Source: an uncultured Roseicyclus sp.
GTDB taxonomy: Bacteria; Pseudomonadota; Alphaproteobacteria; Rhodobacterales; Rhodobacteraceae
Length of the DNA: 64,000 nt
Direction of reading: 5' to 3'
Assembly: GCA_947491935.1 (NCBI GenBank)
Contig: CANLLF010000002.1
Span: 620,001 to 684,000 of the forward strand
Of this stretch, positions 34,439-44,985 are shown one piece after another (the first letter of the stretch is position 1; every line of letters starts with the position of its first letter). Both the position numbers and the translations under genes were made by a program. The notes under the pieces were generated by a model. The model did not search any database and was not told where the DNA came from. It saw nothing but the letters and a program-made list of their open reading frames with translations.

Positions 34439-34720
34439 TGGTGGGCCTTTGTTGACGACCAAATCTCTGCTTCGCGTCTACTTATGAGATGCGTCAGGCC
34501 GCCGCAAGGGCGACCCAAAGTGAAGAAAGTTGATTCCCGTTTGCGATGTGCCGAATGATGATTTCACAGGAAACCAAATCGCGCAACGTGTGGCCGATTT
34601 GTCCGCCCCAAAGGCAGCGACGGCGGGCTATCATCCGCGCAGAGCCGCAGAAATCGGTTCCCCCCCGCCCCGCCGCCCGCTATAGCGCCCCGGGGTTTCC
34701 GAGACAGACCGGAGGATGTC
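34439..34720. other. Divergent secG/purA intergenic region
   Basis: No gene is seen in these 282 bp. A strong ribosome site (GGAGG, 5 bp before the ATG) serves purA at its right end. The short inverted GC run CCCCGGGG at 34688-34695 is the only symmetry noticed. No promoter could be assigned with confidence. Confidence 0.4.
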
Positions 34721-36013
34721 ATGGCCAATGTAGTCGTGGTCGGCGCGCAATGGGGCGACGAGGGCAAGGGCAAGATCGTTGATTGGCTCAGCGAACGGGC
34801 CGACGTGATTGCGCGCTTTCAGGGTGGCCACAATGCGGGCCACACGCTTGTCATCGATGGCGAGACCTACAAGTTGCACGCGCTGCCGTCCGGTGTGGTG
34901 CGCGGCGGCAAGCTGTCGGTGATCGGAAATGGCGTTGTGCTGGACCCCTGGCACTTGGTCAAGGAGATCGAGACCGTCCGTGCCCAGGGGGTGGAGATCA
35001 GCCCAGAGACGCTGATGATCGCGGAGAACACGCCGCTGATCCTGCCGATCCATGGCGAATTGGATCGCGCCCGTGAGAACCAGAATTCAGTCGCGAAGAT
35101 CGGTACGACCGGCCGCGGTATCGGCCCGGCCTATGAAGATAAGGTCGGTCGCCGCGTGGTGCGTGTGGCCGATCTGGCGGATGCGGCCACGTTGGAGCGG
35201 CGTGTGGATCGGGCGCTTGTGCACCACGATGCGCTCCGCCGGGGCCTGGGCCTTGAACCGGTGGACAAGCCCGCCCTTATGGCAGCGTTGACCGAGGTGG
35301 CCCCACTGATCCTCGCCTTCGCCGCCCCGGTCTGGAAGGTGATGAACGAGAAGCGCCGGGCCGGGAAACGTATCCTTTTTGAAGGTGCCCAAGGCGCGCT
35401 TCTGGATATCGACTTCGGCACTTATCCGTTTGTGACGTCCTCCAACGTCATCGCCGGGCAGGCGGCGACCGGCGTAGGCCTTGGCCCCGGCGCCATCGAT
35501 TTTGTGCTCGGCATCGTGAAGGCCTACACCACCCGCGTGGGCGAGGGCCCGTTCCCGACCGAGCTTGAAGACGCGGCTGGGCAACGCCTTGGCGAACGCG
35601 GCCACGAATTCGGCACGACCACGGGCCGCAAGCGCCGGTGCGGATGGTTCGATGCGGTGCTGGTGCGGCAGACCTGTGCGACCTCCGGCGTGAACGGGAT
35701 CGCCCTGACCAAGCTCGACGTGCTGGACGGGTTTGAGGAGTTGAAAATCTGTACCGGCTATGAGTTGGATGGCGAAGTGATCGACCATTTGCCCTTTGCC
35801 TCGGACTTCCAGCCGCGTTGCAAGCCCATCTACGAAACGATGCCGGGCTGGTCGCAATCGACGGCTGGCGCGCGCTCCTGGGCTGACCTTCCCGGAGAGG
35901 CCATCAAGTATGTGCGACGCATCGAAGAGTTGATCCAATGCCCCGTGGCGCTACTCTCCACCTCGCCCGAACGGGATGACACGATCCTTGTGACCGACCC
36001 GTTTTCTGATTGA
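34721..36013 (+). CDS. purA: Adenylosuccinate synthetase
   Basis: The 430-aa enzyme joins IMP and aspartate with GTP, the first step from IMP to AMP. The GTP/IMP motifs [11 protein letters not shown] (Asp and Lys of the active site) and [10 protein letters not shown] (catalytic His), [14 protein letters not shown] and [10 protein letters not shown] are all present. Length is normal. The DUF2842 gene follows 13 bp later. Confidence 0.97.
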   Translation: MANVVVVGAQWGDEGKGKIVDWLSERADVIARFQGGHNAGHTLVIDGETYKLHALPSGVVRGGKLSVIGNGVVLDPWHLVKEIETVRAQGVEISPETLMIAENTPLILPIHGELDRARENQNSVAKIGTTGRGIGPAYEDKVGRRVVRVADLADAATLERRVDRALVHHDALRRGLGLEPVDKPALMAALTEVAPLILAFAAPVWKVMNEKRRAGKRILFEGAQGALLDIDFGTYPFVTSSNVIAGQAATGVGLGPGAIDFVLGIVKAYTTRVGEGPFPTELEDAAGQRLGERGHEFGTTTGRKRRCGWFDAVLVRQTCATSGVNGIALTKLDVLDGFEELKICTGYELDGEVIDHLPFASDFQPRCKPIYETMPGWSQSTAGARSWADLPGEAIKYVRRIEELIQCPVALLSTSPERDDTILVTDPFSD

Positions 36014-36026
36014 TGGAACGCAGTTC

Positions 36027-36254
36027 ATGGCGTTGAGCTACAAGGCCCGTCGGCGCTGGTCGCTGTTCATCCTCGTGATCGGACTCCCCGTTTACATCGC
36101 TGCGGTGTGGTTCATGCTGAGCCTGTTGGAGGCGTGGCCGGTCTGGCTTCAAATCGTGATCTGCCTGGTCTTCAGCATCGCTTGGGCGTTCCCCCTCAAG
36201 TCAGTATTCCTTGGGGTTGGGCAAGCCGATCCGGACGCACCGCGCGAGGATTGA
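36027..36254 (+). CDS. DUF2842 family small membrane protein
   Basis: The 75-aa protein has a basic N-terminus (YKARRRWSLF) and two hydrophobic helices, with the WAFPLK ending typical of DUF2842. This alphaproteobacterial family is of unknown function. It is co-transcribed with purA and followed directly by an intrinsic terminator. Confidence 0.8.
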   Translation: MALSYKARRRWSLFILVIGLPVYIAAVWFMLSLLEAWPVWLQIVICLVFSIAWAFPLKSVFLGVGQADPDAPRED

Positions 36255-36269
36255 GACGCCAGCAAGCCA

Positions 36270-36293
36270 AAAGGGGCGCCTGAGCGCCCCTTT
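36270..36293 (+). terminator. Intrinsic terminator after purA-DUF2842
   Basis: A 10-bp perfect stem (36270-36279, AAAGGGGCGC, with 36284-36293, GCGCCCCTTT) and a 4-nt loop lie 16 bp after the DUF2842 stop. The A/T ends make it usable from both sides; the next gene converges on it from the right. Confidence 0.85.
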
Positions 36294-36316
36294 GTGCAGT
36301 CCTGTGTTTTGGTCGC

Positions 36317-39046
36317 TTAGATCTTGCGGGTCAGCCGGAACAGGCCTCCGTCCAAAGCTTGCAAGACGCCGTCTTCTGCCAGCGCGTTGACCGCTTCAAT
36401 GGCGTCGTCGCGTGAAATGGAGCCATCGGTTGCGATCCGCACCAGACGGAGGAGTTGCATCCGCTTGAACTCCTCCACGCCAACCTCGTTGCTGAGATAT
36501 TCGGCACCCATCTCAATCACTTCCTGGATCTCGGTGGCCGAAGAAGCGGCAAGCACCTCGGCGAAGGCCGCGAAATGGTCGATCTGTTCATCGCCGTCAG
36601 CGGCCTCGGATGCGACTGTCGGGTTGGCGCGCTCTTCCTCGATCTCGCGGGCCAGTTGCGCTTCGATGGCTGCCACCGGATCGGCCTCGTCGGTTGCTTC
36701 GGGATCGAATACCGGCGCGGGGTTCTGCAGATCGGCCGTATCATCGAGCTGCGGTTCGGGGGTGACGGCGGGCGCGGCGTCAGCCACATCCTCGTGCTGT
36801 TCCTTCGGAGCCGAACGGCCCAGACCCATGGCGATCTTGCCGGCGCGCTGTGCCAGGTTGGCGAGCGAACTGGCGACCTTGCGCGGGGCGGGGCGGCTAT
36901 TCTCATAGGCTTGATCGTCAAAGGCAACGCCGCCAACATTCAGGCTGTCGTCCAGCATCAGCGGCGCCTCGGTTTGCGCTGCGGACACCGCCCTGGGGGC
37001 CGGGCGTGATGGTGTGCTTTCTGCGGCGGCCTCAGCCGACACACGGCGCGGCATGATCGCGGCCGCGTCCGGCGGAGCTTCCGCCGGCTCATCCACGCGC
37101 TGCTCAGACACCAGCACCAGCGGGGCAGGACGGGCCTCAACGTCACGACGGCGCGAGACATCGACGCGTACGCGGCGGGGCCGCATGACACGGGCGAGAT
37201 CATCCCGGTATTCTGCGGCGCTGTCTGCGACGCCTGTGAAGTCCGCCGAGGACGCCCCATCCACGGCCAGTTGTGTTTCCGCGGCGCGCGCGGCGACGGC
37301 GGCTTTGAGGTGTTCGATATTGGCGCGACGGCGGGTAGTTTCCACACCTGTCAGGCGGCCCTCGGTGGCCTCGAACAACCGATCCACGTCGTCGTGATCC
37401 GCACCGGCATCAGCCGCGACGAAACCGGTACGATCCGCCTTGGACGCGGCCTCTTCCGAGTCCTCCTTGGCGTCCTCACCGAAGGCGGCCTGAGCAGCGG
37501 CGTCGGCCACGGCATCTGCGGGGTCGTCCTGGGGAGCAGCGTCGATGGTCAGAGCTGCGACAGCGGCGTTGGTCGCATCATCCTCGTCTTCCGCGTCTGC
37601 CTCGTCATCGCCGGCTTCCGCGACCGGCTCGGCATTGGCGGCGTCTTCAGCATGCGGCTCTTCGACATCGTCGGACGCGTCGTCCAAGGTCGATGTGTCG
37701 GTGGCAAAGGCTGCGGCAAGGGCGGCGGTGGTTGCCTCATCATCGGCATCCATCACCGGCTCGGGCGCGGCACCCTCACCACCGGCCGCGAGATATTCGT
37801 CATCGGGCTGAGCGATGGGGTCGTCGTCATCGCCTTCGGAGACCGCCGCTTGGCGAATGCGGGCCAGACGTGCGGCCACGGAGGCCCCGTCAAAGGTATC
37901 CGGCGCTGCGTCCTCCGCCGGGTCACCGGCAAAGATCGAGTCGATCTCGTCATCTGTCGTTGCGTCAAAGGCGTCATCGAAACCGTCGATATCGGCAACC
38001 AACCTATCGTCACCAAGCGCGTCTTCGGCCTCGGCGAAAGTATCGTCCTCCTCAAGAGCGACTTCCTCGGACGCCATCGCCGCGGCGATGGCGATCAGCG
38101 TATCGGCGCCCGCCTCGTCGGCAGCATCGCTCTCATCGGCGTCGACAACTTCGGCGCTATCGTCCTGGGCGATCTCGATGGCGTCGTCACCAGCGAGATC
38201 GGGTGCCTCGCCTTGCTCCGCCTCGGCAGCATCCGTGTCCGACATCGCAGCAGTCACGCCAGCGAGGGTATCGCCTGCTTCATCAGCGTGGGGATCGGCC
38301 TCCGCTTCGGCCGTCACTTCGGCGGCCGCCTCGATCGGCTCCTCAGCAGGGGCGTCAAATTCGGTGATGCCCGACGTGTCGTCTTCGGCCGCCGCTTCTT
38401 CGATTTCCGCCGCTTCGCTCTCGGCCTCCTCTGCGATGTCAGCGAGTTCGACGGGAGCAGGCACATCATCGTCATCGGCGGTTTCAACCGTTTCGGCGAC
38501 GGATTCATCTTCGGATTCATCTTCCACATCATCGTCAGCCGCATCTTCAGCTTCGGCCTCAATCTCAGCTGCGGGCTGGTCCGCCACCTCGTCTTCCGAT
38601 TCATCCTGCTCCAAAGCAGGTTCCTCCGCGGCGGTGTCTGCCATCGCCGGTTCTTCGGCGGCTTCCGGGGCGACGCTTTCGATGGCGTCTTCGATGTTAG
38701 GATCTTCAGCGCGCGGCGGCGCGGCGGCGGCCATTCCGGCGAAGGCCGTCACTGTGCCAGCACCTTCGGTATAGTGGGCGGCGTCATTGCCGCCTTCGGC
38801 GCGCAGGATCAGACCTGTTTCAGAAACACGGGCCTCCACTCGGCGCTGGATCGCGGCCTCGGTGATCCGGTGAAGGGTGTCTGCGTCCGGCGTGGGAGGC
38901 TCAGCGCCAAAATAGCGATCCTCCGCCGCCAGATCGCGAAAATACTCCGCAATCGCCTTCATCGCCTCGAAGGGCCGATCAAAGCCCTCAAGCGTACAGG
39001 AAAACGTGCCATAGGAGACGGTTAGGATCTTGTTTTCGTCACTCAT
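36317..39046 (-). CDS. 909-aa highly acidic, mostly disordered protein
   Basis: A conserved-looking N-terminal domain (about 1-82, starting [20 protein letters not shown] and containing [20 protein letters not shown]) is followed by about 450 residues dominated by Asp, Glu and Ala, with very few basic residues. A more mixed segment comes next: helical about 550-640, then [20 protein letters not shown]. The last about 90 residues ([20 protein letters not shown] onward) look folded and helical. There is no signal peptide. I do not know its function; similar N-termini occur, as I recall, in other alphaproteobacteria with variable acidic middles. It could be a scaffold or nucleic-acid mimic, but this is speculation. 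The start at 39046 gives the conserved N-terminus. It is divergent from thiN. Confidence 0.75.
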   Translation of the reverse strand: MSDENKILTVSYGTFSCTLEGFDRPFEAMKAIAEYFRDLAAEDRYFGAEPPTPDADTLHRITEAAIQRRVEARVSETGLILRAEGGNDAAHYTEGAGTVTAFAGMAAAAPPRAEDPNIEDAIESVAPEAAEEPAMADTAAEEPALEQDESEDEVADQPAAEIEAEAEDAADDDVEDESEDESVAETVETADDDDVPAPVELADIAEEAESEAAEIEEAAAEDDTSGITEFDAPAEEPIEAAAEVTAEAEADPHADEAGDTLAGVTAAMSDTDAAEAEQGEAPDLAGDDAIEIAQDDSAEVVDADESDAADEAGADTLIAIAAAMASEEVALEEDDTFAEAEDALGDDRLVADIDGFDDAFDATTDDEIDSIFAGDPAEDAAPDTFDGASVAARLARIRQAAVSEGDDDDPIAQPDDEYLAAGGEGAAPEPVMDADDEATTAALAAAFATDTSTLDDASDDVEEPHAEDAANAEPVAEAGDDEADAEDEDDATNAAVAALTIDAAPQDDPADAVADAAAQAAFGEDAKEDSEEAASKADRTGFVAADAGADHDDVDRLFEATEGRLTGVETTRRRANIEHLKAAVAARAAETQLAVDGASSADFTGVADSAAEYRDDLARVMRPRRVRVDVSRRRDVEARPAPLVLVSEQRVDEPAEAPPDAAAIMPRRVSAEAAAESTPSRPAPRAVSAAQTEAPLMLDDSLNVGGVAFDDQAYENSRPAPRKVASSLANLAQRAGKIAMGLGRSAPKEQHEDVADAAPAVTPEPQLDDTADLQNPAPVFDPEATDEADPVAAIEAQLAREIEEERANPTVASEAADGDEQIDHFAAFAEVLAASSATEIQEVIEMGAEYLSNEVGVEEFKRMQLLRLVRIATDGSISRDDAIEAVNALAEDGVLQALDGGLFRLTRKI

Positions 39047-39198
39047 TGCTCTGCCACTCTGCTCGTCCGGCTGGACACCGGAATTTATCATCCTTGCGAA
39101 AGGTGTAACAAACTGTTTCCAGTAAAAAGCGACACGAATTGGACCATTCCGTGAAGATTACCCCCAAAAATGGCAACAATGGGCCAGTGACTGCGGGT

Positions 39199-39876
39199 AT
39201 GCTATTGATATTCAAGGGGACGGTCCTTTTGGCGGGTGGCGGTGCGATCGGGGCGAATGCCTATGCACTTGCGCGGGAAAGAAGCGTTTTTTTCGTCGGA
39301 TCGGACGGTGGTGGTGACGCGATTCTTGCCCAGGGCCAGGATCCGGCCGCTGTTATCGGCGATATGGATTCGCTTTCCGAGGCCGCGAAGGCGGTGATTC
39401 CGTCCGATCGGCTCTACCGGATCGCCGAGCAGGATAGCACGGATTTCGAGAAGGCGCTGCGGATGATCCGCGCGCCCCTGATCCTTGCGGTCGGTTTCAC
39501 CGGCGCGCGTCTGGATCATGAGCTTGCCGCCCTCCACGGACTGGTCCGGTTTGCAGATCGCGCCGTGATCCTGATCGGGCAGGAGGATATCACGTTTCAC
39601 GTCCCGCCCCGCATCAACCTGACGTTGGAGCCGGGCCTGCGCCTCTCCCTGTTTCCCATGGACGGCGTGACGATGTCGGCAAGCGGCCTCAAATGGTCGT
39701 TCGAATCGTTGGCCCTGCACCCGGCGCGAAAAATCGGCACGTCGAACGCGGTGCGTCAGCCAGACGTGTCCATTTCCACCGATGGTCCGGGATTGTTGAT
39801 GATCCTGCCACGAGAGGCGCTTGGTGCTGCGATTGACGGGTTGCAGCAGGCCGATTTGCACTCGCCCCAAGGCTGA
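39199..39876 (+). CDS. thiN: Thiamine pyrophosphokinase
   Basis: The protein is about 225 aa and transfers pyrophosphate from ATP to thiamine, giving ThDP. Motifs GGGAIGANAY, GSDGGGD, IGDMDS, DSTDFEKAL and GFTGARLDHELA match the family. The start is uncertain: an ATG at 39199 is preferred, while TTG at 39139 or GTG at 39187 would add a short unstructured N-terminus. rpiA follows 50 bp later. Confidence 0.85.
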   Translation: MLLIFKGTVLLAGGGAIGANAYALARERSVFFVGSDGGGDAILAQGQDPAAVIGDMDSLSEAAKAVIPSDRLYRIAEQDSTDFEKALRMIRAPLILAVGFTGARLDHELAALHGLVRFADRAVILIGQEDITFHVPPRINLTLEPGLRLSLFPMDGVTMSASGLKWSFESLALHPARKIGTSNAVRQPDVSISTDGPGLLMILPREALGAAIDGLQQADLHSPQG

Positions 39877-39926
39877 GCGTTCGGTATGAGGAGTGAAATG
39901 CTGCAAGGAAAGTTGAGATTGTGCCC

Positions 39927-40715
39927 ATGACGGCGGAACTGTCCCCGATCGACAAAGCCAAATACGTTGCTGCGCGCCGCGCCGTGGAATTTGTGGAAGA
40001 CGGGATGCGCGTGGGCCTGGGGACCGGCTCGACCGCCGCGTGGATGGTGCGGTGCCTGGGCGAATTGGTACGTGAAGAGGGCATGATGATTACCGGCGTG
40101 GCAACCTCGTCGCGGACGGCCGATTTGGCCCGCGAGGTGGGCGTGACGGTGAAAACGCTCGACGATGTGCGCTGGCTCGACCTGACGATTGACGGGGCCG
40201 ACGAATACGACCCGAACCTGAACCTGATCAAAGGCGGCGGAGGCGCGCTTCTGCATGAGAAGGTGGTGGCGACGGCGTCGGACCAGATGGTGGTGATTGC
40301 CGATCTGTCGAAGCAGGTCGACACATTGGGGTCATTCCCGTTGCCGGTGGAAATCATCCCGTTTGGCTGGCAGACCACGAAGGCGCTGATCGAAGAGTTG
40401 CTCTCGAATGTGGACGTGCTGGGGCGGTCTGCCTCGCTGCGCCTGTCCGGGACGGAGCCCTTCAAGACGGACGAGGGCAACTATATCCTCGATCTGCACC
40501 TGCGCCGTATCGCGCAGCCCGCGCAGCTGAGCCTGATCCTCAACCAGATCCCGGGCGTGGTCGAAAACGGCCTGTTCCTCGATATCTGCGATATTCTTGT
40601 GATCGGGAATGCCGACGGCTCGGTGGAAGTGCGCGACATCAACAACGGTACGATCGAACATGAGCGTGTGGACGTGATCGATACCGACAATCTGTTTGTA
40701 GACATCCGGGAATAA
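39927..40715 (+). CDS. rpiA: Ribose-5-phosphate isomerase A
   Basis: The protein is about 262 aa and interconverts ribose-5-P and ribulose-5-P. The conserved GLGTGSTAAW, TIDGADEYD and KGGGGALLHEK (catalytic Glu) motifs are present. The start is ATG at 39927 or GTG at 39921; AAGGAAAG lies upstream of both. The length is slightly above the usual 220-235 through a longer C-terminal part. The unknown gene starts 6 bp after the stop. Confidence 0.95.
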   Translation: MTAELSPIDKAKYVAARRAVEFVEDGMRVGLGTGSTAAWMVRCLGELVREEGMMITGVATSSRTADLAREVGVTVKTLDDVRWLDLTIDGADEYDPNLNLIKGGGGALLHEKVVATASDQMVVIADLSKQVDTLGSFPLPVEIIPFGWQTTKALIEELLSNVDVLGRSASLRLSGTEPFKTDEGNYILDLHLRRIAQPAQLSLILNQIPGVVENGLFLDICDILVIGNADGSVEVRDINNGTIEHERVDVIDTDNLFVDIRE

Positions 40716-40721
40716 GGCCGT

Positions 40722-41210
40722 ATGGCCGCGGTTCCCCCTGAAATCTCCGATACTCTTCTGCGCGACTGGGGTTGGGCCGGGTTTCCCGGTGGTATCGCCC
40801 ATGACATGAATGCCTTCGGCGCCGTCTTGTACCTGGACGTTGGCGGCAATGTTTGGGTCCTCAGCCCGGCCGATCTTGAAGCCTATGTGATCAGCGACGT
40901 TCCCAACCAGCTTGATGCGATCTGGGATGATCCAGTATTTCAGGAGAGCTGGCAGCGCCGGGCCGATGTGGCAGACCTTTCTGCCGCTCTCGGACCGCTG
41001 GGGGAAGGGCAGATCTACGCACTCCGTATTCCAGAAGGATTACGGCAGCCGGGCGAGGGGCCCCGCTATGATATTGAGTTGGCAGCGGCCTACGTCCCCC
41101 GGATGGGGCGCCTTGCCGGTGATCTGACGGAAGCAGGATCCGGGTGCCAGGTTGAGATCGATGAAACGGCAGGCGGCCCCCCGAAGTTCACAATCGTCCG
41201 TCCGGGCTGA
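40722..41210 (+). CDS. Unknown cytoplasmic protein, possibly DUF1851-like
   Basis: The 162-aa soluble protein has no signal peptide. The middle (GAVLYLDVGGNVWVLSPADL, about 32-51) resembles the strand-loop pattern of DUF1851/T6SS-immunity-like proteins, but the match is weak and no secretion-system gene is near. It sits 6 bp after rpiA and 120 bp before gor. Confidence 0.6.
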   Translation: MAAVPPEISDTLLRDWGWAGFPGGIAHDMNAFGAVLYLDVGGNVWVLSPADLEAYVISDVPNQLDAIWDDPVFQESWQRRADVADLSAALGPLGEGQIYALRIPEGLRQPGEGPRYDIELAAAYVPRMGRLAGDLTEAGSGCQVEIDETAGGPPKFTIVRPG

Positions 41211-41330
41211 GGCAATCTCCATCACAACTCCTTGATTCAGCCGATTGTGCCGCGGCTGGCGGGCTCTGGCCTCCTGCAACGGCCTGTGGGATACAGCGCA
41301 GGACTGGCCACTTTCACGGGAGCACCGCCC

Positions 41331-42794
41331 ATGTCCGATTTCGACTATGATCTCTTTGTCATCGGTGGCGGGTCGGGCGGCGTGCGCGCCGCGCGTGTTG
41401 CGGCGGCGCAAGGGGCCAAGGTCGCCCTTGCCGAGAATGATCGGATGGGGGGCACCTGCGTGATCCGGGGCTGTGTTCCCAAGAAGCTGATGGTGTTCGC
41501 CTCATCCTATCGGGAAGGCTTTTCCGATGCGCGGGCATATGGCTGGGATGTGAAGGACGGCGACTTTCATTGGAACGTCTTCCGCGACCATCTTCACACT
41601 GAGTTGGATCGGCTGGAACAAGTCTACCGCAACCTCCTCGACGGCTCCGGGGTTAAGATCTTCGACAGCCGCGCGGTTCTGAAGGATGCCCATACCGTTC
41701 AATTCGCCGACGGCGTCACGAAATCGGCCAAGCACATCCTGGTGGCCACGGGCGGCCATCCGGTGAAGCCTGATATGCCCAACGCCCATCTCGGCATTGT
41801 GTCGGATGACATTTTCCACCTGCCCGAGCTGCCCAAGAGCATGCTGATCGTGGGCGGCGGCTATATCGCCTGCGAATTTGCCTGCATCATGGCGGGTTTG
41901 GGTGTGAAGGTGACCCAGTTCTATCGCGGGGCGCAGATCCTGCGCGGCTTTGATGATGAGGCGCGCGGCCTGATCGCCGAGATGATGCGAGAGCAGGGGA
42001 TTGATCTGCATACCGGCACCAACATCGTGGAGATGAAGCCCGCCGACGCGCAGCACCCGGAGGACGCCGTTCCGACCGGAAGCGATGCGGCGATGGGGGC
42101 CGACGTGCAGCAGATGAAAGCGCTTCAGACCGATGTGTCGGGGGCGGGCGACGGGCCGATCTGGGTCAAATCCACAAATGGACGCGAGGGCGTGTTCGAC
42201 TACGTGCTTTTTGCCACCGGCCGTTCGCCCAATACAAACGATATGGGTCTTGAGGAGCTCGGGATACAGATCGGCCGCCGGGGCGAGATCGTGGTCGATG
42301 AATACAGCCAGAGTGCCGTGCCGTCGGTCTACGCGATCGGCGACGTGACGAACCGGGTGAACCTGACCCCCGTCGCGATCCGCGAGGGCATGGCCTTTGT
42401 GGAGACCGTCTTCAAAGGTAACCCGACGCCCATCGACCATGATCTGATCCCGTCGGCCATCTTCACGCAGCCCGAATACGGCACTGTGGGCCTGACCGAG
42501 GAAGCCGCTCGCGAGCAGGAGGAGGTTGAGGTTTACTGCACCTCGTTCCGTCCGATGCAGACGGCCTTTGCCGGCAAGCCCGGGCGCGTCTTGATGAAAC
42601 TTGTCGTCTCGAAGGCCAATCGCACGGTCCTGGGTTGCCACATCGTGGCGCCAAATGCGGGTGAGATGATCCAGCTTGCCGGGATCGCGGTGAAAATGGG
42701 CGCTACGAAGGAGGATTTCGACCGAACGGTTGCAGTCCATCCCACGATGTCGGAAGAGATTGTGACCATGCGCGACCCGATCCGCACCGCCTAG
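41331..42794 (+). CDS. gor: Glutathione-disulfide reductase with an internal insertion
   Basis: The 487-aa FAD/NADPH enzyme reduces GSSG to GSH. It has the FAD motif VIGGGSGGVRAA, redox pair Cys43 and Cys48 (GGTCVIRGCVPKK), NAD(P)H motif IVGGGYIACEFA and catalytic HPTMSEE near the end. It is about 30 residues longer than usual (about 450). The extra lies between NIVEMKPAD and the FATGR motif (about residues 231-262) and is polar and low-complexity. The start at 41331 gives the normal N-terminus. Confidence 0.93.
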   Translation: MSDFDYDLFVIGGGSGGVRAARVAAAQGAKVALAENDRMGGTCVIRGCVPKKLMVFASSYREGFSDARAYGWDVKDGDFHWNVFRDHLHTELDRLEQVYRNLLDGSGVKIFDSRAVLKDAHTVQFADGVTKSAKHILVATGGHPVKPDMPNAHLGIVSDDIFHLPELPKSMLIVGGGYIACEFACIMAGLGVKVTQFYRGAQILRGFDDEARGLIAEMMREQGIDLHTGTNIVEMKPADAQHPEDAVPTGSDAAMGADVQQMKALQTDVSGAGDGPIWVKSTNGREGVFDYVLFATGRSPNTNDMGLEELGIQIGRRGEIVVDEYSQSAVPSVYAIGDVTNRVNLTPVAIREGMAFVETVFKGNPTPIDHDLIPSAIFTQPEYGTVGLTEEAAREQEEVEVYCTSFRPMQTAFAGKPGRVLMKLVVSKANRTVLGCHIVAPNAGEMIQLAGIAVKMGATKEDFDRTVAVHPTMSEEIVTMRDPIRTA

Positions 42795-42896
42795 CGTATA
42801 TTTCACAGTGAATGTACGCATAAACAGGTGCAAACCGGAATTTCCGCCCCATATAGGGCAACAACAGACGATCATTCGTTAGAGGTGAGACAACAC

Positions 42897-44072
42897 ATGG
42901 CGGGTAACAGTGGCGGACCCTGGGGCGGCGGCGGAAGCGGCGGCGGCAATCGTGGCGGAAGCGGCGGCAATGGCAGCAATGGCGGTGGCAATGGGCCCAG
43001 GCGGCCCGGCGGTGGTGAAGGCCAGAGCATCCCCGAGATCGATGACATCGTTCGCAAGGGTCAGGAGCAGCTGCGGGTCCTGATGGGCGGCCGAGGCGGC
43101 GGCACCGGCGGCGGTCAGGGCGGAGGTGACCCGATCAGCCCGCGCACCCTCTGGATCGGCGGCATTGTCATCGCGCTTGGCGCTTGGCTCTGGGCCTCGT
43201 TCTATTCCGTTCAACCCGGTGAGCAGGGCGTGGAGCTGTTCCTTGGCTCCGAATATCGCATCACCGGCGACGGCCCACACCTGGCGCCCTGGCCTGTCAT
43301 CACGGCTGAAGTGATCGGCACGGATCAGGAACGGACGGAAGCGATCGGCAACAACCGCTCTGGCGCTTCGGATACGGGCCTGATGCTGACGACGGACGAG
43401 AACATCGTCGATATCGATTTCGACGTGGTCTGGAACATCAACAACCCGGCCGATTACCTGTTCAACCTGCGCGACCCCGAAGCCACGATCCGCGCTGTGG
43501 CTGAATCGGCGATGCGCGAGATCATCGCCCAGTCCGAGCTGGCCCCGATCCTGAACCGGGATCGTCAGTTGATCGGTGATCAGGCTTTGGCGCTGATTCA
43601 ATCGACGATGGATAGCTACCAGTCCGGCGTGAACATCGTGCGGATCAACCTCGACCGGGCCGACCCGCCGACCGAGGTGATCGACGCCTTCCGCGAAGTT
43701 CAGGCCGCCGAGCAGGAACGTGACCGTCTTGAACGGACGGCGGATGCCTATTCCAACCGCGTCACCGCCGGTGCGCGTGGTGAAGCGGCGCAGATCCTGG
43801 AAGAAGCCGAAGGGTATCGCGCCCGTGTGGTCAACGAAGCCTTGGGTGAAGCCAGCCGTTTCCTTGCGGTTTTGCAGGAATACGAAGTCGCCCCTGACGT
43901 GACGCGGCGCCGTCTCTACCTTGAGACGCTGGAGCGGGTCCTGGGCGAAACCGATCTTGTGATCATCGATAGCCAGACCGGCGGCGGACAGGGCGTTGTG
44001 CCATACTTGCCGCTGAACGAATTGCGTCGGCCCACCGGCGATGCAAGCACCACCACGGGGAGCTCGAACTAA
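42897..44072 (+). CDS. hflK: FtsH modulator HflK (SPFH/band-7 protein)
   Basis: The 391-aa inner-membrane protein forms the HflKC complex that encloses and modulates the FtsH protease. A Gly/Asn-rich N-terminal tail (about 1-75) is followed by one membrane helix (about 83-100, LWIGGIVIALGAWLWASFY), then the band-7 domain and a long coiled coil. The start at 42897 is supported by AGAGGTGAG about 7 bp upstream. hflC starts 1 bp after the stop. Confidence 0.94.
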   Translation: MAGNSGGPWGGGGSGGGNRGGSGGNGSNGGGNGPRRPGGGEGQSIPEIDDIVRKGQEQLRVLMGGRGGGTGGGQGGGDPISPRTLWIGGIVIALGAWLWASFYSVQPGEQGVELFLGSEYRITGDGPHLAPWPVITAEVIGTDQERTEAIGNNRSGASDTGLMLTTDENIVDIDFDVVWNINNPADYLFNLRDPEATIRAVAESAMREIIAQSELAPILNRDRQLIGDQALALIQSTMDSYQSGVNIVRINLDRADPPTEVIDAFREVQAAEQERDRLERTADAYSNRVTAGARGEAAQILEEAEGYRARVVNEALGEASRFLAVLQEYEVAPDVTRRRLYLETLERVLGETDLVIIDSQTGGGQGVVPYLPLNELRRPTGDASTTTGSSN

Positions 44073-44073
44073 G

Positions 44074-44976
44074 ATGCGCCGTATCACATATCTTATCCCC
44101 ATCGCCGTCCTTGCGGTTGTCCTGATCTCCTCCTCGATCTTCGTGGTGGACGAGCGGCAACGCGCCCTGGTCCTGCAGTTTGGCCAGATCCGTCAGGTGA
44201 TTGATGAGCCTGGACTGAACTTCAAGATCCCGTTCATCCAGAACGTGATCTACTACGAAGACCGCATCCTATCGCTGGATACGGCCGCCACCGAGGTGAC
44301 ACCATCCGATGACCGTCGTCTGGTGGTCGATGCCTTCGCGCGCTACCGGATTGTCGATACCGAGCAATTCAACCGTGCGGTGGGTGCCGGTGGCATTCGC
44401 CGGGCCGACGATCTGATCGAAGACATCCTGAATGACCGGATCCGGGCCGTTCTGGGTGCCGACGGTGTGACGTCGAACACGATTCTATCCGAAGAACGGG
44501 CGGCGTTGATGGTTCAGATCACCAATCAGGCCCGGGCTCGGGCTGCATCCCTTGGCGTGACGATCCTTGATGTGCGTCTGAAGCAGACCAACCTGCCGGC
44601 GCAGAACTTGGATGCCACCTTCGCGCGGATGCGCGCGGAACGGGAACGCGAGGCGGCCGACGAGATTGCCCGCGGTGAAGAAGCCGCGCAGCGGATCCGG
44701 GCGACGGCAGACCGTACGGTGGTTGAGTTGGTCTCGGACGCGGCGCGTGAAGCCGAGATCACCCGCGGTGAAGCGGATGCAGAGCGGACGCGGATCTTTG
44801 CGGAAGCCTTTGGCCAGGATGCGGAGTTCTATGATTTCACCCGCTCGCTCGCGGCCTATGAGCGGGCGCTGCAGCAGAATTCTACCTTCGTGATCAGCCC
44901 TGACAGCGAGTTCTTCGAGTATTTCGATGGCTCGGCCCTGGGCGGCGGCAACTCCTTGTCGCAACCTTCGGAGTAA
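44074..44976 (+). CDS. hflC: FtsH modulator HflC
   Basis: The 300-aa partner of HflK has an N-terminal helix (IPIAVLAVVLISSSIFVV), a band-7 domain beginning VDERQRALVLQFGQI, and a coiled coil rich in Ala/Glu/Arg around RAEREREAADEIARGEEAAQ. The start at 44074 immediately follows the hflK stop. The DUF2065 gene follows 9 bp later, as usual in proteobacteria. Confidence 0.95.
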   Translation: MRRITYLIPIAVLAVVLISSSIFVVDERQRALVLQFGQIRQVIDEPGLNFKIPFIQNVIYYEDRILSLDTAATEVTPSDDRRLVVDAFARYRIVDTEQFNRAVGAGGIRRADDLIEDILNDRIRAVLGADGVTSNTILSEERAALMVQITNQARARAASLGVTILDVRLKQTNLPAQNLDATFARMRAEREREAADEIARGEEAAQRIRATADRTVVELVSDAAREAEITRGEADAERTRIFAEAFGQDAEFYDFTRSLAAYERALQQNSTFVISPDSEFFEYFDGSALGGGNSLSQPSE

Positions 44977-44985
44977 GCGCCGCCC

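Noticed and set aside
37271-39025. Long open frame opposite the acidic protein gene
   Set aside because: It is the complement of GC-rich Asp/Glu/Ala codons, has Arg/Gly/Val repeats, no ribosome site and no domain; the minus-strand gene explains it.
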